A DNA stretch of 64,000 nt from a bacterium (GCA_009772925.1 WOUQ01000003.1:124001-188000), one strand, 5' to 3'. Numbered from the stretch's first letter, positions 45,768 through 54,935 are shown. Notes: generated from the sequence alone by a model not told the origin. A program made the numbers and translations.

Positions 45768-47134
45768 CCTCGCTGTCCCTCACCGCCCGCGTCAGCCTGC
45801 TGTTCGCCGCCGGCGCGGTGGTCGTGCTGCTGGGGCTGGGCTGGGTCGTGGAACGCTCGGTGGAGAACCATTTCCGCGAAATGGACCAGCACGAGGTGGA
45901 GGGCAAGCTGAGCCTGCTGCGCGCCCTCTTCGCCAAGGCCGGCGACAGCCGCGACGTGCTGGAACGCCGGATGCGCGACGCGCTGGTCGGACATCATCAC
46001 CTGTCGGTGGCGGTGCGCGCGGCGGATGGCGGCGAATGGTTCCGCTACGGCGAGGCGGATTTCCCCGCCGAATTGCCGATGACCGGCGCGTTGCCGCGCT
46101 GGACCGCCTGGACGGCCGAGGCACGCGCGTATCGCGGCCTGCTGGCGCGCCTGCGCGATGGCGGCGGCGGCGAGCACGACGTGACCATCGCCCTGGACAT
46201 TTCCCATCACCGCCAATTCCTCGATGACTTCCGCCGCACCCTGGCCCTGACCACCGCCCTGGCGGCGTTGCTCACCGCCCTGCTGGGCTGGGCCGCGACC
46301 CGCGCCGGGCTGGCTCCGCTGCGGCAGATGACGCGCCTGGCCACGCGGCTGTCCGCCAGCAGCCTGGAGGAGCGCCTGCCGCAAGGCGGTCTGCCGGCCG
46401 AGATCGACGCCCTGGCGACCGCCTTCAACGCCATGCTGGCGCGCCTGGAGGAATCCTTCCGGCGCCTTTCGGACTATTCCTCGGACATCGCTCACGAACT
46501 GCGCACGCCCCTGTCCAACCTGATGACGCAGACCGAGGTGGCGCTGACGCGGGCGCGCTCGGCGGAGGAATACCGCGAGGTGCTGGCTTCCAACCTGGAG
46601 GAGTACGAGCGTCTGGCGCGCATGATCGGCGACATGCTGTTTCTCGCCCAGGCCGACAACAGCCTGGTGGCGCCGCGCCGCGAGGCGGTCGACCTGGATG
46701 GCGAGGCGGCGCGCATGCTGGAGTTCTACGAGGCCCTGGCGGCGGAGTCCGGTGTGCGCCTGGCAAGCCAGGGCTCGGCGCGGGTGACGGGCGACCGCCT
46801 GATGTTGCAGCGCCTGCTCGCCAACCTGGTATCCAACGCCATCCGCCACACCGCCTCCGGCGGCACGGTCAGCCTGCGCCTGGGCGAGGAGGCGGCCGCG
46901 GCGGTGGTCGAAGTGGAGAACCCCGGCGCGATTCCGGCCGAGCACCTGCCGCGCGTGTTCGACCGCTTCTACACCGGCGATCCCGCCCGCCGCGCCAGCG
47001 GCGAAGGCGCCGGCCTGGGCCTGGCGATCAGCCGTTCCATCGCGCAACTGCACGGCGGCAGCCTGGAGGCGAGTTCGGAGAACGGGCGAGTGCGGTTTCG
47101 CCTGGTCCTGCCCCGCGATTCAGGGAATCCGTGA
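45764..47134 (+). CDS. cusS: Heavy-metal sensor histidine kinase (CusS-like)
   Basis: 456 aa, GTG start overlapping the regulator stop (GTGA). TM1 lies at about 10-28 and TM2 at about 160-180, enclosing a periplasmic sensor with HHH at 77-79. HAMP, then HisKA with His244 in [16 protein letters not shown], and an ATPase domain with [14 protein letters not shown] and [20 protein letters not shown]. This is the architecture of CusS/CopS, which detect periplasmic copper or silver. The exact metal is not shown by sequence. Confidence 0.93.
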   Translation: MTSLSLTARVSLLFAAGAVVVLLGLGWVVERSVENHFREMDQHEVEGKLSLLRALFAKAGDSRDVLERRMRDALVGHHHLSVAVRAADGGEWFRYGEADFPAELPMTGALPRWTAWTAEARAYRGLLARLRDGGGGEHDVTIALDISHHRQFLDDFRRTLALTTALAALLTALLGWAATRAGLAPLRQMTRLATRLSASSLEERLPQGGLPAEIDALATAFNAMLARLEESFRRLSDYSSDIAHELRTPLSNLMTQTEVALTRARSAEEYREVLASNLEEYERLARMIGDMLFLAQADNSLVAPRREAVDLDGEAARMLEFYEALAAESGVRLASQGSARVTGDRLMLQRLLANLVSNAIRHTASGGTVSLRLGEEAAAAVVEVENPGAIPAEHLPRVFDRFYTGDPARRASGEGAGLGLAISRSIAQLHGGSLEASSENGRVRFRLVLPRDSGNP

Positions 47135-47148
47135 AGAAATCCAAGCCG

Positions 47149-47169
47149 ACAACCCCCCTGGGGTTGTTT
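47149..47169 (+). terminator. Weak terminator after cusRS
   Basis: ACAACCCC-cct-GGGGTTGT, an 8-bp stem with a 3-base loop and a short T run (TTTC side), 15 bases after the kinase gene. It lies between convergent cusS and pabB. Confidence 0.55.
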
Positions 47170-47198
47170 CAGGCACTCTCCGCAGAGCTGCCCAAGCT

Positions 47199-48605
47199 TC
47201 AGGACACCGCCTGACCACCTCCGGCCTCGGCGTCGGCCAGCAGTTTCAGCATGGGCGCAGCCTTGACCAGGCATTCCTGGTATTCCGCGGCCGCCTCCGA
47301 ATCGGCGACGATGCCGCCGCCGGCCCAGAATCGCAGTTGTCCGCCGGAGGACACCAGGGTGCGGATGGCGATGTTGCTGTCCATGTCGCCGTTGAAGCCC
47401 AGCCAGCCGATGGCGCCGCAATAGACGCCGCGCCGGTGGGGTTCCAGTTCCTCGATGATCTGCATGGCGCGCAGCTTCGGCGCGCCGGTGATGGAGCCGC
47501 CGGGAAAGGCGGCGCGCAGCAGGTCGATCGCGTCCCGGCCGGCGGCCAGCTGGCCGCTGACGGTGCTGACCAGGTGGTGCACCGAGGCGAAGCTCTCCAG
47601 CCCGAACAGTTCCGGCACCGCGACGCTGCCGGTGGCGCAGACCTTGCCGAGGTCGTTGCGCAACAGGTCGACGATCATCAGGTTCTCCGCGCGGTCCTTG
47701 GCGCTCTCGCGCAGCGCGCGGGCCAGGGCGGCGTCCGCCTCGGGGGCCGCCGCGCGCGGGCGGGTGCCCTTGATGGGGCGGGTTTCCACGCGGCCGTTGT
47801 GCAGCCGCAGGAAACGTTCCGGCGACGAGGACAGGATGCGCGCGCCGGGATGGTGGAGATAGGCGGCGAACGGGGCGGGGTTGAGACGGCGCAGATCCTG
47901 GTAGCCGAGCCAGGCGTCTCCCGCCGCCGGCGCCGCGAAGCGCAAGGCCAGGTTGACCTGGTAGCAGTCGCCGGCGTCGATGTAGCGCCGGATGCGGGCG
48001 AAGGCCTGCCGGTAGGCGTCGGCATCGAGATTGGCGCGCACCGGCCCGGTGACACGGAAGGCCTGCCTGGAGGCGGGCGGCGGCGGTCGCGAGAACAGTT
48101 CCAGTAATGCCTCCCACAGGGCCTCGCCGCGCGCGTCGCGGCCGGCGCTCGCCAGCCAGCTACGCTGTTCCGCGTGATCCACCAGCACCGCCCAGTCGTA
48201 CAGACCGACCGCCATCTCCGGCATGCCTTCCGCATCGAGGGCGCGCGCGGGCAGGCGCTCCAGGCGCCGCGCCAGGTCATAGGCGAAATAACCGATGGCG
48301 CCGCCGCAGAAGGGCAGGGGAGCGGGAACATCGTCCGCGTCGAGGAGTTCACGCAACAACTCGAAGGGATCGGCGGGGGACAGGCGCGCGCCCTCCGGCC
48401 CCCGAATCTCGGTCATGCCGCCGCGCGTGACCAGGGTGGCGAACGGCCGCGCCGCCAGGATGTCCAGGCGACCGGCACTGGAACGGGGCCGGCCGCTGTC
48501 GAGGAACACGGCCCAGGGTTCGTCGGCGATGGCCTCGAACAAGGCCGCGCTGTCCTCCAGGTAGGGCAGCGGGCTGACGCGATAGCGGCTGGCCTGGCGC
48601 GGCAT
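47199..48605 (-). CDS. pabB: Aminodeoxychorismate synthase component I
   Basis: 468 aa. It converts chorismate and ammonia to 4-amino-4-deoxychorismate for folate. The chorismate-binding core is intact: ETRPIKGTRPRAAAPEADAA (Lys of PIKGT typical of PabB), LMIVDLLRNDLGKVCATGSV, FASVHHLVSTVSGQLAAG and FPGGSITGAPKLRAMQIIEE. The catalytic pattern fits PabB rather than anthranilate synthase (TrpE has PIAGT at that point). There is no PabA or PabC fusion; a separate glutaminase is needed. Confidence 0.93.
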   Translation of the reverse strand: MPRQASRYRVSPLPYLEDSAALFEAIADEPWAVFLDSGRPRSSAGRLDILAARPFATLVTRGGMTEIRGPEGARLSPADPFELLRELLDADDVPAPLPFCGGAIGYFAYDLARRLERLPARALDAEGMPEMAVGLYDWAVLVDHAEQRSWLASAGRDARGEALWEALLELFSRPPPPASRQAFRVTGPVRANLDADAYRQAFARIRRYIDAGDCYQVNLALRFAAPAAGDAWLGYQDLRRLNPAPFAAYLHHPGARILSSSPERFLRLHNGRVETRPIKGTRPRAAAPEADAALARALRESAKDRAENLMIVDLLRNDLGKVCATGSVAVPELFGLESFASVHHLVSTVSGQLAAGRDAIDLLRAAFPGGSITGAPKLRAMQIIEELEPHRRGVYCGAIGWLGFNGDMDSNIAIRTLVSSGGQLRFWAGGGIVADSEAAAEYQECLVKAAPMLKLLADAEAGGGQAVS

Positions 48606-48621
48606 CGGCGGCGGACCCGGT

Positions 48622-49242
48622 TCAGCCCGCCGGCGCCGCGCGCAGTTCGGCGCGGGCGTTGCCGATGACGCGCGCGGCGGAGCGCAGCAGCAACAGGGCG
48701 AGGGCGCCGGCCACCAGCAAGTCCGGCCAGCCCGAGCCGGTCAGCCAGACGCCGCCGGCGGCCGCGAACACCGAAAGATTGGCGGCGATGTCGTTGCGCG
48801 AGCATTCCCATACCGAACTCATGTTCACGTCCTCGTGGCGGTGGCGCCAGAGCAGGAACAGGCAGAGGCCGTTGGCCGCCAGGCCGAGCAGGCTGAAGGC
48901 GCCCATCACCTCGAACAGCGGCACGCCGGGTTCGATCAGGCGATGCCCGATCTGCGCCAGCACCACGCAGGCGCCCAGCAGGATGAGAACGCCCTTGACC
49001 AGGGCCACCCGCGCTTTCGTCGCGGCGCCCCGCGCCACCGCGTAGAGGCTCAGCGCATAGGTGAAGGCGTCGCCCAGGTTGTCCAGGCTGTCGGAGAGCA
49101 GGGCGCTGGAACCGGCGTGCAGGGCGGCCGCCGCGATGACGAAGAACATCACGGCATTGATGGCCAGCACGGCGCGCAGGGTGTTGCGCTGGCGCTCGCG
49201 CAGGCGGTCGAGGGAACAGTCGTGGTCACAGGCGCAGGGCAT
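48622..49242 (-). CDS. Short cation diffusion facilitator family transporter
   Basis: 206 aa. The Cys/His N-terminus MPCACDHDCSLD is followed by several hydrophobic helices and the CDF metal site in HAGSSALLSDSLDNLGDAFTY (Asp/Asp), with NMSSVWECSRNDIAANLSV as the second half of the site. Members like this lack the long C-terminal cytosolic domain, and some are annotated CzcD-like. It is plausibly a zinc or cobalt exporter. It lies upstream of pabB on the same strand and opposite ybaK. Confidence 0.85.
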   Translation of the reverse strand: MPCACDHDCSLDRLRERQRNTLRAVLAINAVMFFVIAAAALHAGSSALLSDSLDNLGDAFTYALSLYAVARGAATKARVALVKGVLILLGACVVLAQIGHRLIEPGVPLFEVMGAFSLLGLAANGLCLFLLWRHRHEDVNMSSVWECSRNDIAANLSVFAAAGGVWLTGSGWPDLLVAGALALLLLRSAARVIGNARAELRAAPAG

Positions 49243-49332
49243 GGCGGAATTGTAGCGTCCGCCGCCTGCCCTCTCGCTCCGCCGGGGGCGCTGCTATGCT
49301 GCGCGCGATCCGCAACGCCGCCGCCGACCGCC

Positions 49333-49803
49333 ATGACTCCCGCCATCCTCGCCGCCAAGCAGGCCAAGGTACCCCATCGCGTGCATGAGTACGCCCACGA
49401 TCCCAGAAGCGAATCCTATGGCGAGGAAGCGGCGGTCAAGTTGGGCCTGCCCCTGGAACGGGTGTTCAAGACCCTGGTGGTCGCCCTGGACGGCCGCGAA
49501 CTGGCCGTGGCGGTGGTGCCGGTATCCGGCAAGCTCGACCTGAAACAGTGCGCCGCCGCCCTGGGCGCCAAGAAATGCGAGATGGCCGCCCGCGCCGACG
49601 CCGAGCGCGCCACCGGCTACGTGCTCGGCGGCATCAGCCCGCTGGGCCAGAAGAAGCGGCTGCGCACGGTGATCGATGCCACCGCCGAGGCGTTCGAAAC
49701 CGTGTTCGTCAGCGCCGGCCGGCGCGGCCTCGAAATCGAATTGGCGCCGACGGACCTGCGCGCCCTCACCGGCGCCCTGGCGGCCTCGGTGAGCCGGACC
49801 TGA
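49333..49803 (+). CDS. ybaK: Cys-tRNA(Pro)/Cys-tRNA(Cys) deacylase YbaK
   Basis: 156 aa. It removes cysteine mischarged on tRNA-Pro. The family's catalytic lysine is in LERVFKTLVVALDGREL (about residue 40), with VSGKLDLKQCAAALGAKKCE and GYVLGGISPLGQKKRLRTV typical of YbaK. Start at ATG 49333. It ends about 50 bases before the promoter of tRNA-His. Confidence 0.93.
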   Translation: MTPAILAAKQAKVPHRVHEYAHDPRSESYGEEAAVKLGLPLERVFKTLVVALDGRELAVAVVPVSGKLDLKQCAAALGAKKCEMAARADAERATGYVLGGISPLGQKKRLRTVIDATAEAFETVFVSAGRRGLEIELAPTDLRALTGALAASVSRT

Positions 49804-49851
49804 AGCCGCTGGGGCGTGGCGGGCGGGGCTGGAGTCGGCCACGACTTCGGG

Positions 49852-49857
49852 TATAAT
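49852..49857 (+). promoter_or_regulatory. -10 box of the tRNA-His promoter
   Basis: A perfect TATAAT, 52 bases before the tRNA 5' end. The -35 region 17 bases upstream (CTGGAG-like) is poor. Confidence 0.55.
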
Positions 49858-49908
49858 CGCGCCCCTTCACGCCGCGCGCCTTGCTCGCGGCCGTGCATGC
49901 AGCACAGT

Positions 49909-49985
49909 GGCGGTGGTAGCTCAGTTGGTAGAGCACTGGATTGTGGCTCCAGGTGTCGTGGGTTCGATTCCCATCCATCGCCCCA
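49909..49985 (+). tRNA. tRNA-His (anticodon GTG); integration site
   Basis: 77 nt including the G(-1) typical of tRNA-His. Acceptor GCGGTGG pairs with CCATCGC, G(-1) opposes the discriminator C, the anticodon loop TTGTGGC gives GTG, and CCA is encoded (49983-49985). Its 3' 45 bases are repeated perfectly at 57798-57842, marking it as the attachment site of the adjacent element. The gene stays complete after integration. Confidence 0.97.
49941..49985 (+). repeat. attL: 45-bp direct repeat in the 3' end of tRNA-His
   Basis: Identical to 57798-57842, running from the anticodon (TTGTGGCTCC...) to the encoded CCA. The base before it differs from the right copy, which sets the repeat edge. Confidence 0.93.
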
Positions 49986-50023
49986 TCTTCCCTTGTTTCG
50001 CGGGCTGTTTTCCTTCCCGGCCC

Positions 50024-50056
50024 GTTCAATATCCCCGCGTTGTTCAATACTCCGCG
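50024..50056 (+). repeat. Two copies of a GTTCAATA motif near the left end (possible integrase arm sites)
   Basis: GTTCAATATCCCCGCG (50024-50039) and GTTCAATACTCCGCG (50042-50056) lie 39 bases inside attL. A third copy, GTTCAATACCCGGCG, is at 57670-57684, 114 bases inside attR. Repeats at both ends are the usual layout of arm-type sites for tyrosine integrases. The second copy overlaps the last codons of the integrase gene. Confidence 0.5.
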
Positions 50057-51057
50057 CCCGGCAAGGTGGGCAGTGGGGTGACTTCCTCGATTTCCCGGCG
50101 CTTGATGTAGTGGTCCGTCATGGCGCTTGTGGCGTGCCCGGCCAGGGCCTGGGCATCGAGGCCATGTCGGCGTTTCGCGTCGGTCAGGGCCTTGGCCCGG
50201 ATATCGTGCCAGGTGAAGCGCTCCCCACCCTGGGCGGCCCATGCCTGCTGAATGCGGTTCCACATGGTCTTAAAACCATCGGAGGTGTAGGGCTGTCCGG
50301 TGCGGCTGAAAAACAGGGTGTCGCGCGACTTCAATTCGGGGTGCAGCCTGAGGGCCGCATCCACCACGGACCGCAGGACAGGCACAAGGGGGAAGCGTTG
50401 CCGCTTGCCGGTCTTGCCCTGGGCCAGCGTGAAGCCGTCCGCCTCGATCTGATCCACTCGCAGGGCCAGCATGTCGCCTTGCCGCATGGCGGTGAGGTAG
50501 GCGAAATCCATCATGAGCCCGATCTTCTCGCCGGCCAGGGCTCGCACGGCGGCGAACTCCTCATCGGTGATGTAGCGGTCCCGGCCTTTCTCGGGGTAGC
50601 CCTTCACGTCCCGGCAGGGGTTGGTTTCCACCAGGCCCCAGCGGATGGCGTACGCGAAGACTGACGAGAGCAGCGCCTTTTCCCGGTTGGCACGGATGGG
50701 AGCATCCTGGCCACGAATGGCCATGAACTGGGAGACATGGACCGGGCGCACGTCCTCGGGCCGCATGTGGCCGAAGACAGCGAGCAGGGCCTTGGATTCC
50801 TGAAGGTTGCCGGCGTGGGTTGCGGTGGCTTTCCTGGCCGCGACTTCCACCAGGTAGCGGTTCATGAGTTCGGCCAGGGCTACACCCGGCGAGGGTGGCG
50901 CGCTCACGAGTTCCGCCCACTTGGCCAGGGCCTCGCGCTTGTTGTCCGAGAGCCTGATCCAGGCCATCCCCTTGCCATTTGGGGCGAAGTAGTAGGCCCC
51001 ATGCCGGCGATAGACGCGGGGCGGCAAATCCTTGTCATGCAGGCGGGGCCGGCCCAT
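50044..51057 (-). CDS. Tyrosine-type site-specific integrase
   Basis: 337 aa. The catalytic set is visible: Arg in LTAMRQGDMLALRV, His and Arg in FTWHDIRAKALTDAKRRHG, His in LAGHATSAMTDHYIKRREIE, and the nucleophile Tyr of that same motif. The N-terminal part resembles phage integrases with an arm-binding region (RPRLHDKDLPPRVYRRHGAY). Its 3' end is 59 bases from the tRNA-His gene, so it is the enzyme that recombined the 45-bp att sequence. Confidence 0.95.
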   Translation of the reverse strand: MGRPRLHDKDLPPRVYRRHGAYYFAPNGKGMAWIRLSDNKREALAKWAELVSAPPSPGVALAELMNRYLVEVAARKATATHAGNLQESKALLAVFGHMRPEDVRPVHVSQFMAIRGQDAPIRANREKALLSSVFAYAIRWGLVETNPCRDVKGYPEKGRDRYITDEEFAAVRALAGEKIGLMMDFAYLTAMRQGDMLALRVDQIEADGFTLAQGKTGKRQRFPLVPVLRSVVDAALRLHPELKSRDTLFFSRTGQPYTSDGFKTMWNRIQQAWAAQGGERFTWHDIRAKALTDAKRRHGLDAQALAGHATSAMTDHYIKRREIEEVTPLPTLPGAEY

Positions 51058-51060
51058 GGC

Positions 51061-51291
51061 TTATTTCCCGAAGATCCTCAGCGCATCGAGGTTCGGCTCC
51101 TTCGGCGAAGGACTGCGGCCCACCCCGCCAAGTCGGCTTTCCAGATGGGCGCGTAGCACCTTGGGCCGGCCCAGGTTGTCGGCCTCGAACTTCCAGCCCC
51201 GATCCTTCAACCAGGCTTTTTGCCGGCTGGGGTATTGGTAGCCGGTCAGTTCCTTGAGTTCGTCCGGCGAGAGGAAAAGAGGGGGGCTCAT
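51061..51291 (-). CDS. DUF4224 protein (possible excisionase/accessory factor)
   Basis: 76 aa from the ATG ending at 51291. The N-terminal motif LFLSPDELKELTGYQYPSRQ followed by KAWLKDRGWKFEADNLGRPKV is characteristic of DUF4224, small proteins encoded next to phage integrases. An excisionase-like role is often supposed but not proven. It lies 3 bases upstream of the integrase gene. Confidence 0.8.
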   Translation of the reverse strand: MSPPLFLSPDELKELTGYQYPSRQKAWLKDRGWKFEADNLGRPKVLRAHLESRLGGVGRSPSPKEPNLDALRIFGK

Positions 51292-51292
51292 T

Positions 51293-51481
51293 TCAGGCTC
51301 GACAGTTTCCGCCCGACTGGATGGCCGCCCGGCGCACGTGGCCATGTTTGGGCCTGGCCTTGCGCATCTGGCCCACCATGGCGGGCTTCAGCCTGGCCAC
51401 CAGGCGGCGCAGCCTCAGCAGGTTGATGGACACCACATTCTTTACCCCCATGAGGGGCTTGATCGGGGGGCGGGGTTTCAT
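51293..51481 (-). CDS. Small basic hypothetical protein
   Basis: 62 aa, rich in Arg/Lys (LLRLRRLVARLKPAMVGQMR), with no recognised domain. Its start overlaps the end of the HTH gene by 4 bases (ATGA), and its stop is immediately before the DUF4224 start, so it sits in a chain of coupled genes. That spacing is the main reason to call it real. Confidence 0.6.
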   Translation of the reverse strand: MKPRPPIKPLMGVKNVVSINLLRLRRLVARLKPAMVGQMRKARPKHGHVRRAAIQSGGNCRA

Positions 51482-52194
51482 GCGGCTTTCTCCAAGTTGG
51501 CGGCGGTCGTGACGAAGGGGATTACCTGGGCGGTGCGGATGCTGGCTAGCAGGCCATCCAGGCGGTCTTGCATCGCCTCAAGCTCGCGGGTTACCCCCTG
51601 GTCCCGGTACATCTGCCGGATGCGGGTGTTCTCCGCCTCAAGGGCGGCGATCTCTTCTCTCAAGCTGGCGGATTGCTGCCGGTGGGCGTCCAGTTCGCCG
51701 CGCAGGAACACCAGGGCGGTGAAGTCTTCCGGCCCTACCGCGAGGCGGCCCACGTCAGGGGAAACAAGGCGGCCCTCCCGGTCGAAATACCAGCCATCCC
51801 ACCGGGCATGGCTGAGGCGGTGGGCGGTCGATTCAAATACCAGCCTCAGCACCTCGAAGGCCATGAAGGGGATGGGCGCGTCCCCGTTTTCCCAGCGCTG
51901 AACCGTCCTAACCGATACCCGAAGGTAGGCCGCCACCTTGGACCGAGTGACGTTGAGGCAGGAGCGGCGCAGGTGGTGGAAGCTTTTCGGCGTGACGTGT
52001 ATTCGCTGGCTTTCCTGGACCCATAGGGGGTGGTAGCCGGGGAAGGCTTCCTCAATGGCCGGGTTGGTCGGTTCAATGGCCTGCATCCAGTATGCCCAGC
52101 GGGTCTTATCGCTGGGGCCTCGGGCGCGGGGCTTCGCGGTTTTCTTGCAAACCGTCTTGAGTAGCTTATTATTTGAGCAGGTCCGGGCTTGCAT
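51478..52194 (-). CDS. Phage-type HTH regulator (DUF3653-like) with coiled coil
   Basis: 238 aa from the ATG ending at 52194, 13 bases after the replication gene stop. The middle part has a helix-turn-helix, VTRSKVAAYLRVSVRTVQRW (about residues 80-100). A DGWYFDREGRLVSPDVGRLA segment follows, then a coiled coil (LREEIAALEAENTRIRQMYR). This pattern matches phage proteins of the DUF3653 type. It probably controls element genes; the operator is unknown. Confidence 0.75.
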   Translation of the reverse strand: MQARTCSNNKLLKTVCKKTAKPRARGPSDKTRWAYWMQAIEPTNPAIEEAFPGYHPLWVQESQRIHVTPKSFHHLRRSCLNVTRSKVAAYLRVSVRTVQRWENGDAPIPFMAFEVLRLVFESTAHRLSHARWDGWYFDREGRLVSPDVGRLAVGPEDFTALVFLRGELDAHRQQSASLREEIAALEAENTRIRQMYRDQGVTRELEAMQDRLDGLLASIRTAQVIPFVTTAANLEKAA

Positions 52195-52207
52195 GGTCGC
52201 TCCCGGA

Positions 52208-53908
52208 TCAAACTCGGGGTGGAAGCTGTGGCGGTTTCCACCCCACCCCCACCCCTCCAGGCCGATTTCCAGGCCCTCCCCCACCTCCCCGCGTACAGTT
52301 ATTTACACGAGTCCAAGGGTCGGGATTTTCGGCCTTCCGGCGCATTTCCCACGTGTGTTCGCGCGTCACCAGCCGGTGGCCATCCCGTTGCACACCGCGA
52401 ATGAAGCGCACCGTTTCCCCCGGATAGGCCAGGCTTTGGCGTTCCTCGATCAGAAGGGAAAGCGGCGCGGCGGCCTGGGCCTTCATGAAGGCTTGCCAGT
52501 CGCCCGCGTCGGCGGCCTGCCAGTGGGGAAGGAATGGCTCAGGCGTGGCCTCCCGACGGCGGCGCAGTTCCCGCCAGAGCGTCACCTTGGCGGTGCCAAA
52601 AAACTGGAACTGGTGCACGCCATGCGCCCGCGCCCAGGCTGTGGGGCGGGGCAGGGCCTCGCCCGGCTCCAGCCCCTCGGCTTGCAGGTCGAGTTGCTGG
52701 CCGGCGTCGATGCCACCGATGTTCTTGGCGATGTACTTGGCCAGGTAGGCCGGCGCGCCGCCCTTGGCCTTGTCGATGCGATCCACCTTGACACGATGTT
52801 TCCGCGCCCCCGGTTCATCCGGGTCGAAGCGCTCTAGGTGGTACTCCCCCAGGATTGCCAAGGTCTCGCGCTCATCGCTGGGGGACACGAATAGCAGCAT
52901 GTGCCGGTGTGGGGTGCCGTCTTGATGGGGTTCTTCCACCCGGACGCCCATGAATTCGATGCCACGCCTTCCCATCGCCGAACGGCTGTTCTCCCATTGG
53001 GTTTGCAGATGGTCATGGGCCTGTGTGGGAGTGGTGCCGTCGAACTTGGGATTCCTCGCACCGGATTCTTCAAGCCTCGGATGCATCCGGCTCGGGCAGG
53101 TCAGAGTAATGAACAGCCCCACCCACCCGAGTTCATCCGACACTGCTTCCATGCCCTTGGTCCGGGTCATCATCTCGGTGAATCGATGCTTCGGGTTGGA
53201 CTGGCCGGCCTCGAAGACTTCCACCAGGTCCACCACGTCGCCGCATTCGTTGGTCAGTTCGTAGGCTTCGAGGAATTGGCGGTCGCGGCGGGCCTTCTGG
53301 CTCAAGCGTTGGTGGGTGGCGTTGGAAACGTACTTCCCGGCCTTGGAATGCACGAGGCCCGCCCGGATGGCGGCCTCCTCTCGGCGGCGCAAGGTTTCGC
53401 GTCTCAGCGCTCCTCGCCACCACTTTTCCGCGCTCATGCGGGCGGCCATGCCTGTCGTCGTTGTCGCCAGGGGGTAGGCAATGCCCATCCGGTCGCAGAT
53501 GTTCATGAGTAAGGCGCGGATTGCCATCTCCGACCAGGTGGCCGCCATGCCCAGCAAGTCGGCAACCTTGACGGCGTAGTCCTTGGCCAATCCGCGCACA
53601 TCCCCATCGCTGGCGGCCAGGTTCAGGGTTTCGCCCTCAAACAGGTCCGCCACCCCTTCACGAATGAAGCTGTTGGCGGCCTGCTCCCCCTGGTTGGTGA
53701 AGCGCTCCCGATATTCGGCGAGAAGATTTGGCCGGAATTCATCCGGCACCCTGGCCAGGGTGCGGGCCACATAGGGCCGGGCGGTGAGGCTGGGCACGTG
53801 GCCGGTGATGTCCGGGCCGATGATGTGGCGGCCCCATCGCCGCATTTCCTCGGCGAAGACGGCCCGTTGCAGCCGGTCATGGTCTTTGGTCATAGTGGCG
53901 GTCTGCAT
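52208..53908 (-). CDS. Replication endonuclease, phage P2 gpA-like (HUH superfamily)
   Basis: 566 aa from the ATG ending at 53908, two bases before the previous gene's stop. The catalytic domain shows WVGLFITLTCPSRMHPRLEE, the metal-binding His pair in EPHQDGTPHRHMLLFVSP, and the nucleophile region PAYLAKYIAKNIGGIDAGQQ with two tyrosines, as in gpA-type rolling-circle initiators. It nicks its own origin and starts replication. Its presence implies the element can replicate when excised. The origin is usually inside the gene in P2-like phages; I could not identify it here. Confidence 0.9.
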   Translation of the reverse strand: MQTATMTKDHDRLQRAVFAEEMRRWGRHIIGPDITGHVPSLTARPYVARTLARVPDEFRPNLLAEYRERFTNQGEQAANSFIREGVADLFEGETLNLAASDGDVRGLAKDYAVKVADLLGMAATWSEMAIRALLMNICDRMGIAYPLATTTTGMAARMSAEKWWRGALRRETLRRREEAAIRAGLVHSKAGKYVSNATHQRLSQKARRDRQFLEAYELTNECGDVVDLVEVFEAGQSNPKHRFTEMMTRTKGMEAVSDELGWVGLFITLTCPSRMHPRLEESGARNPKFDGTTPTQAHDHLQTQWENSRSAMGRRGIEFMGVRVEEPHQDGTPHRHMLLFVSPSDERETLAILGEYHLERFDPDEPGARKHRVKVDRIDKAKGGAPAYLAKYIAKNIGGIDAGQQLDLQAEGLEPGEALPRPTAWARAHGVHQFQFFGTAKVTLWRELRRRREATPEPFLPHWQAADAGDWQAFMKAQAAAPLSLLIEERQSLAYPGETVRFIRGVQRDGHRLVTREHTWEMRRKAENPDPWTRVNNCTRGGGGGPGNRPGGVGVGWKPPQLPPRV

Positions 53909-53909
53909 G

Positions 53910-54119
53910 TCAGTGCACCGCCCGCACGGCGGCCTTGATACGGTGGGCGGTGTAGAGGAAGGCGGCGGCTTCGCTGGCCTTGTCTTCACGCATCCGCATG
54001 GCGGCGGCCAGGTCCTGGGTGACGTGATAGCCATCCTTGAATACCTGGGCCACATAACCGCCCGCCGCCTGAATCCAGAGCACGCAGGTTTGTTTCTTGA
54101 GGCTACCGGCGCGGTTCAT
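53910..54119 (-). CDS. Small hypothetical protein of the element
   Basis: 69 aa, from ATG ending at 54119, overlapping the upstream gene by 4 bases. It contains CVLWIQAAGGYVAQVFKDGY and an acidic-basic helix (AAAMRMREDKASEAAAFLYT). No family recognised. The coupling to both neighbours supports it as a gene. Confidence 0.6.
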   Translation of the reverse strand: MNRAGSLKKQTCVLWIQAAGGYVAQVFKDGYHVTQDLAAAMRMREDKASEAAAFLYTAHRIKAAVRAVH

Positions 54120-54403
54120 CGCGTGCCCCCGGTGGCCTTGGTGATGGTCGCGTCGATGTCTTCCAGCAGGCCAGCGGCGGAGGTGCCGGACTGGATGGGG
54201 TGGATATTGGCCCGGATCATGCTGGCGGCTTCCACCAACAGCGACAAAAGCTCCGGCGCGACGGCGATCAGAGCGGCGTCTGCCTGGGCCTGGGCATCCT
54301 GACCTATCACGCTCCCGATCTGGTAGGCGTTGGCGTGTATGCCAGTGTTCCCACGGTTCCGCGCAGTCGACCACGGGCCAGGGGTGTGCTTGGCTTTGCT
54401 CAT
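54116..54403 (-). CDS. Ead/Ea22-like phage protein
   Basis: 95 aa from ATG ending at 54403. The opening KHTPGPWSTARN and the segment QADAALIAVAPELLSLLVEA are a recurrent pattern in small proteins of lambdoid and other phages (TPGPW...ADAxLIAxAPELL). Function is unknown. It overlaps its upstream and downstream genes by 4 bases each. Confidence 0.7.
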   Translation of the reverse strand: MSKAKHTPGPWSTARNRGNTGIHANAYQIGSVIGQDAQAQADAALIAVAPELLSLLVEAASMIRANIHPIQSGTSAAGLLEDIDATITKATGGTR

Positions 54404-54666
54404 AGCCCGCGCTCCTCCAGGTCGCGCATCCAGCGCTTGAGGCGGGCGGCGGTGGCCTTGATGGCCTTCTGTTGCTCGGACTTGAGTTCGTCCCATCCCC
54501 GGCCTTCGAGGTATTCGGGTAGTGCGGCGGCATTGAGGAAGAACCGGCGATCCGGGTAGTCAAGATGCAGGTTCCAGAAGGCGCGCATGGGGTCGGACGT
54601 GGCGTTGAAGATGGCCCAACAGGCGGCGAGGCCCTGTTGATGGTGGCGTGTTGCGGTGGTGTGCAT
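54400..54666 (-). CDS. Small hypothetical protein of the element
   Basis: 88 aa. Helical, with FWNLHLDYPDRRFFLNAAAL and SEQQKAIKATAARLKRWMRD. No family recognised. It overlaps the Ead-like gene by 4 bases, supporting translation. Confidence 0.6.
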   Translation of the reverse strand: MHTTATRHHQQGLAACWAIFNATSDPMRAFWNLHLDYPDRRFFLNAAALPEYLEGRGWDELKSEQQKAIKATAARLKRWMRDLEERGL

Positions 54667-54702
54667 GGTCTTGTCTCCGGTGGCGGCGGATGGGTGACGG
54701 GG

Positions 54703-54924
54703 TTAGGCGGTGGCGCGGATTTCCTGGATTTCCGCTTCGCATCCTTCGATGCGGCTCATGAGTTCCAGAGCGCCATACATGGCGTCTTCGTAGCTCTCGA
54801 ATGCCTGTTTCAGGGTTCCGCCCTTGATCTGGATGTATCGACGTTTGCCCTCATGACCGGGCACCTCGGGCAGATAGACGTGGCCTTCGGTGACGGTCAC
54901 CTTGTAGCGTGGCGATTGGCTCAT
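54703..54924 (-). CDS. Small hypothetical protein of the element
   Basis: 73 aa from the ATG ending at 54924. Contains YKVTVTEGHVYLPEVPGHEG and a helical C-terminus. No domain recognised. Spacing is consistent with the element operon. Confidence 0.55.
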   Translation of the reverse strand: MSQSPRYKVTVTEGHVYLPEVPGHEGKRRYIQIKGGTLKQAFESYEDAMYGALELMSRIEGCEAEIQEIRATA

Positions 54925-54935
54925 GGTGGCTCCGG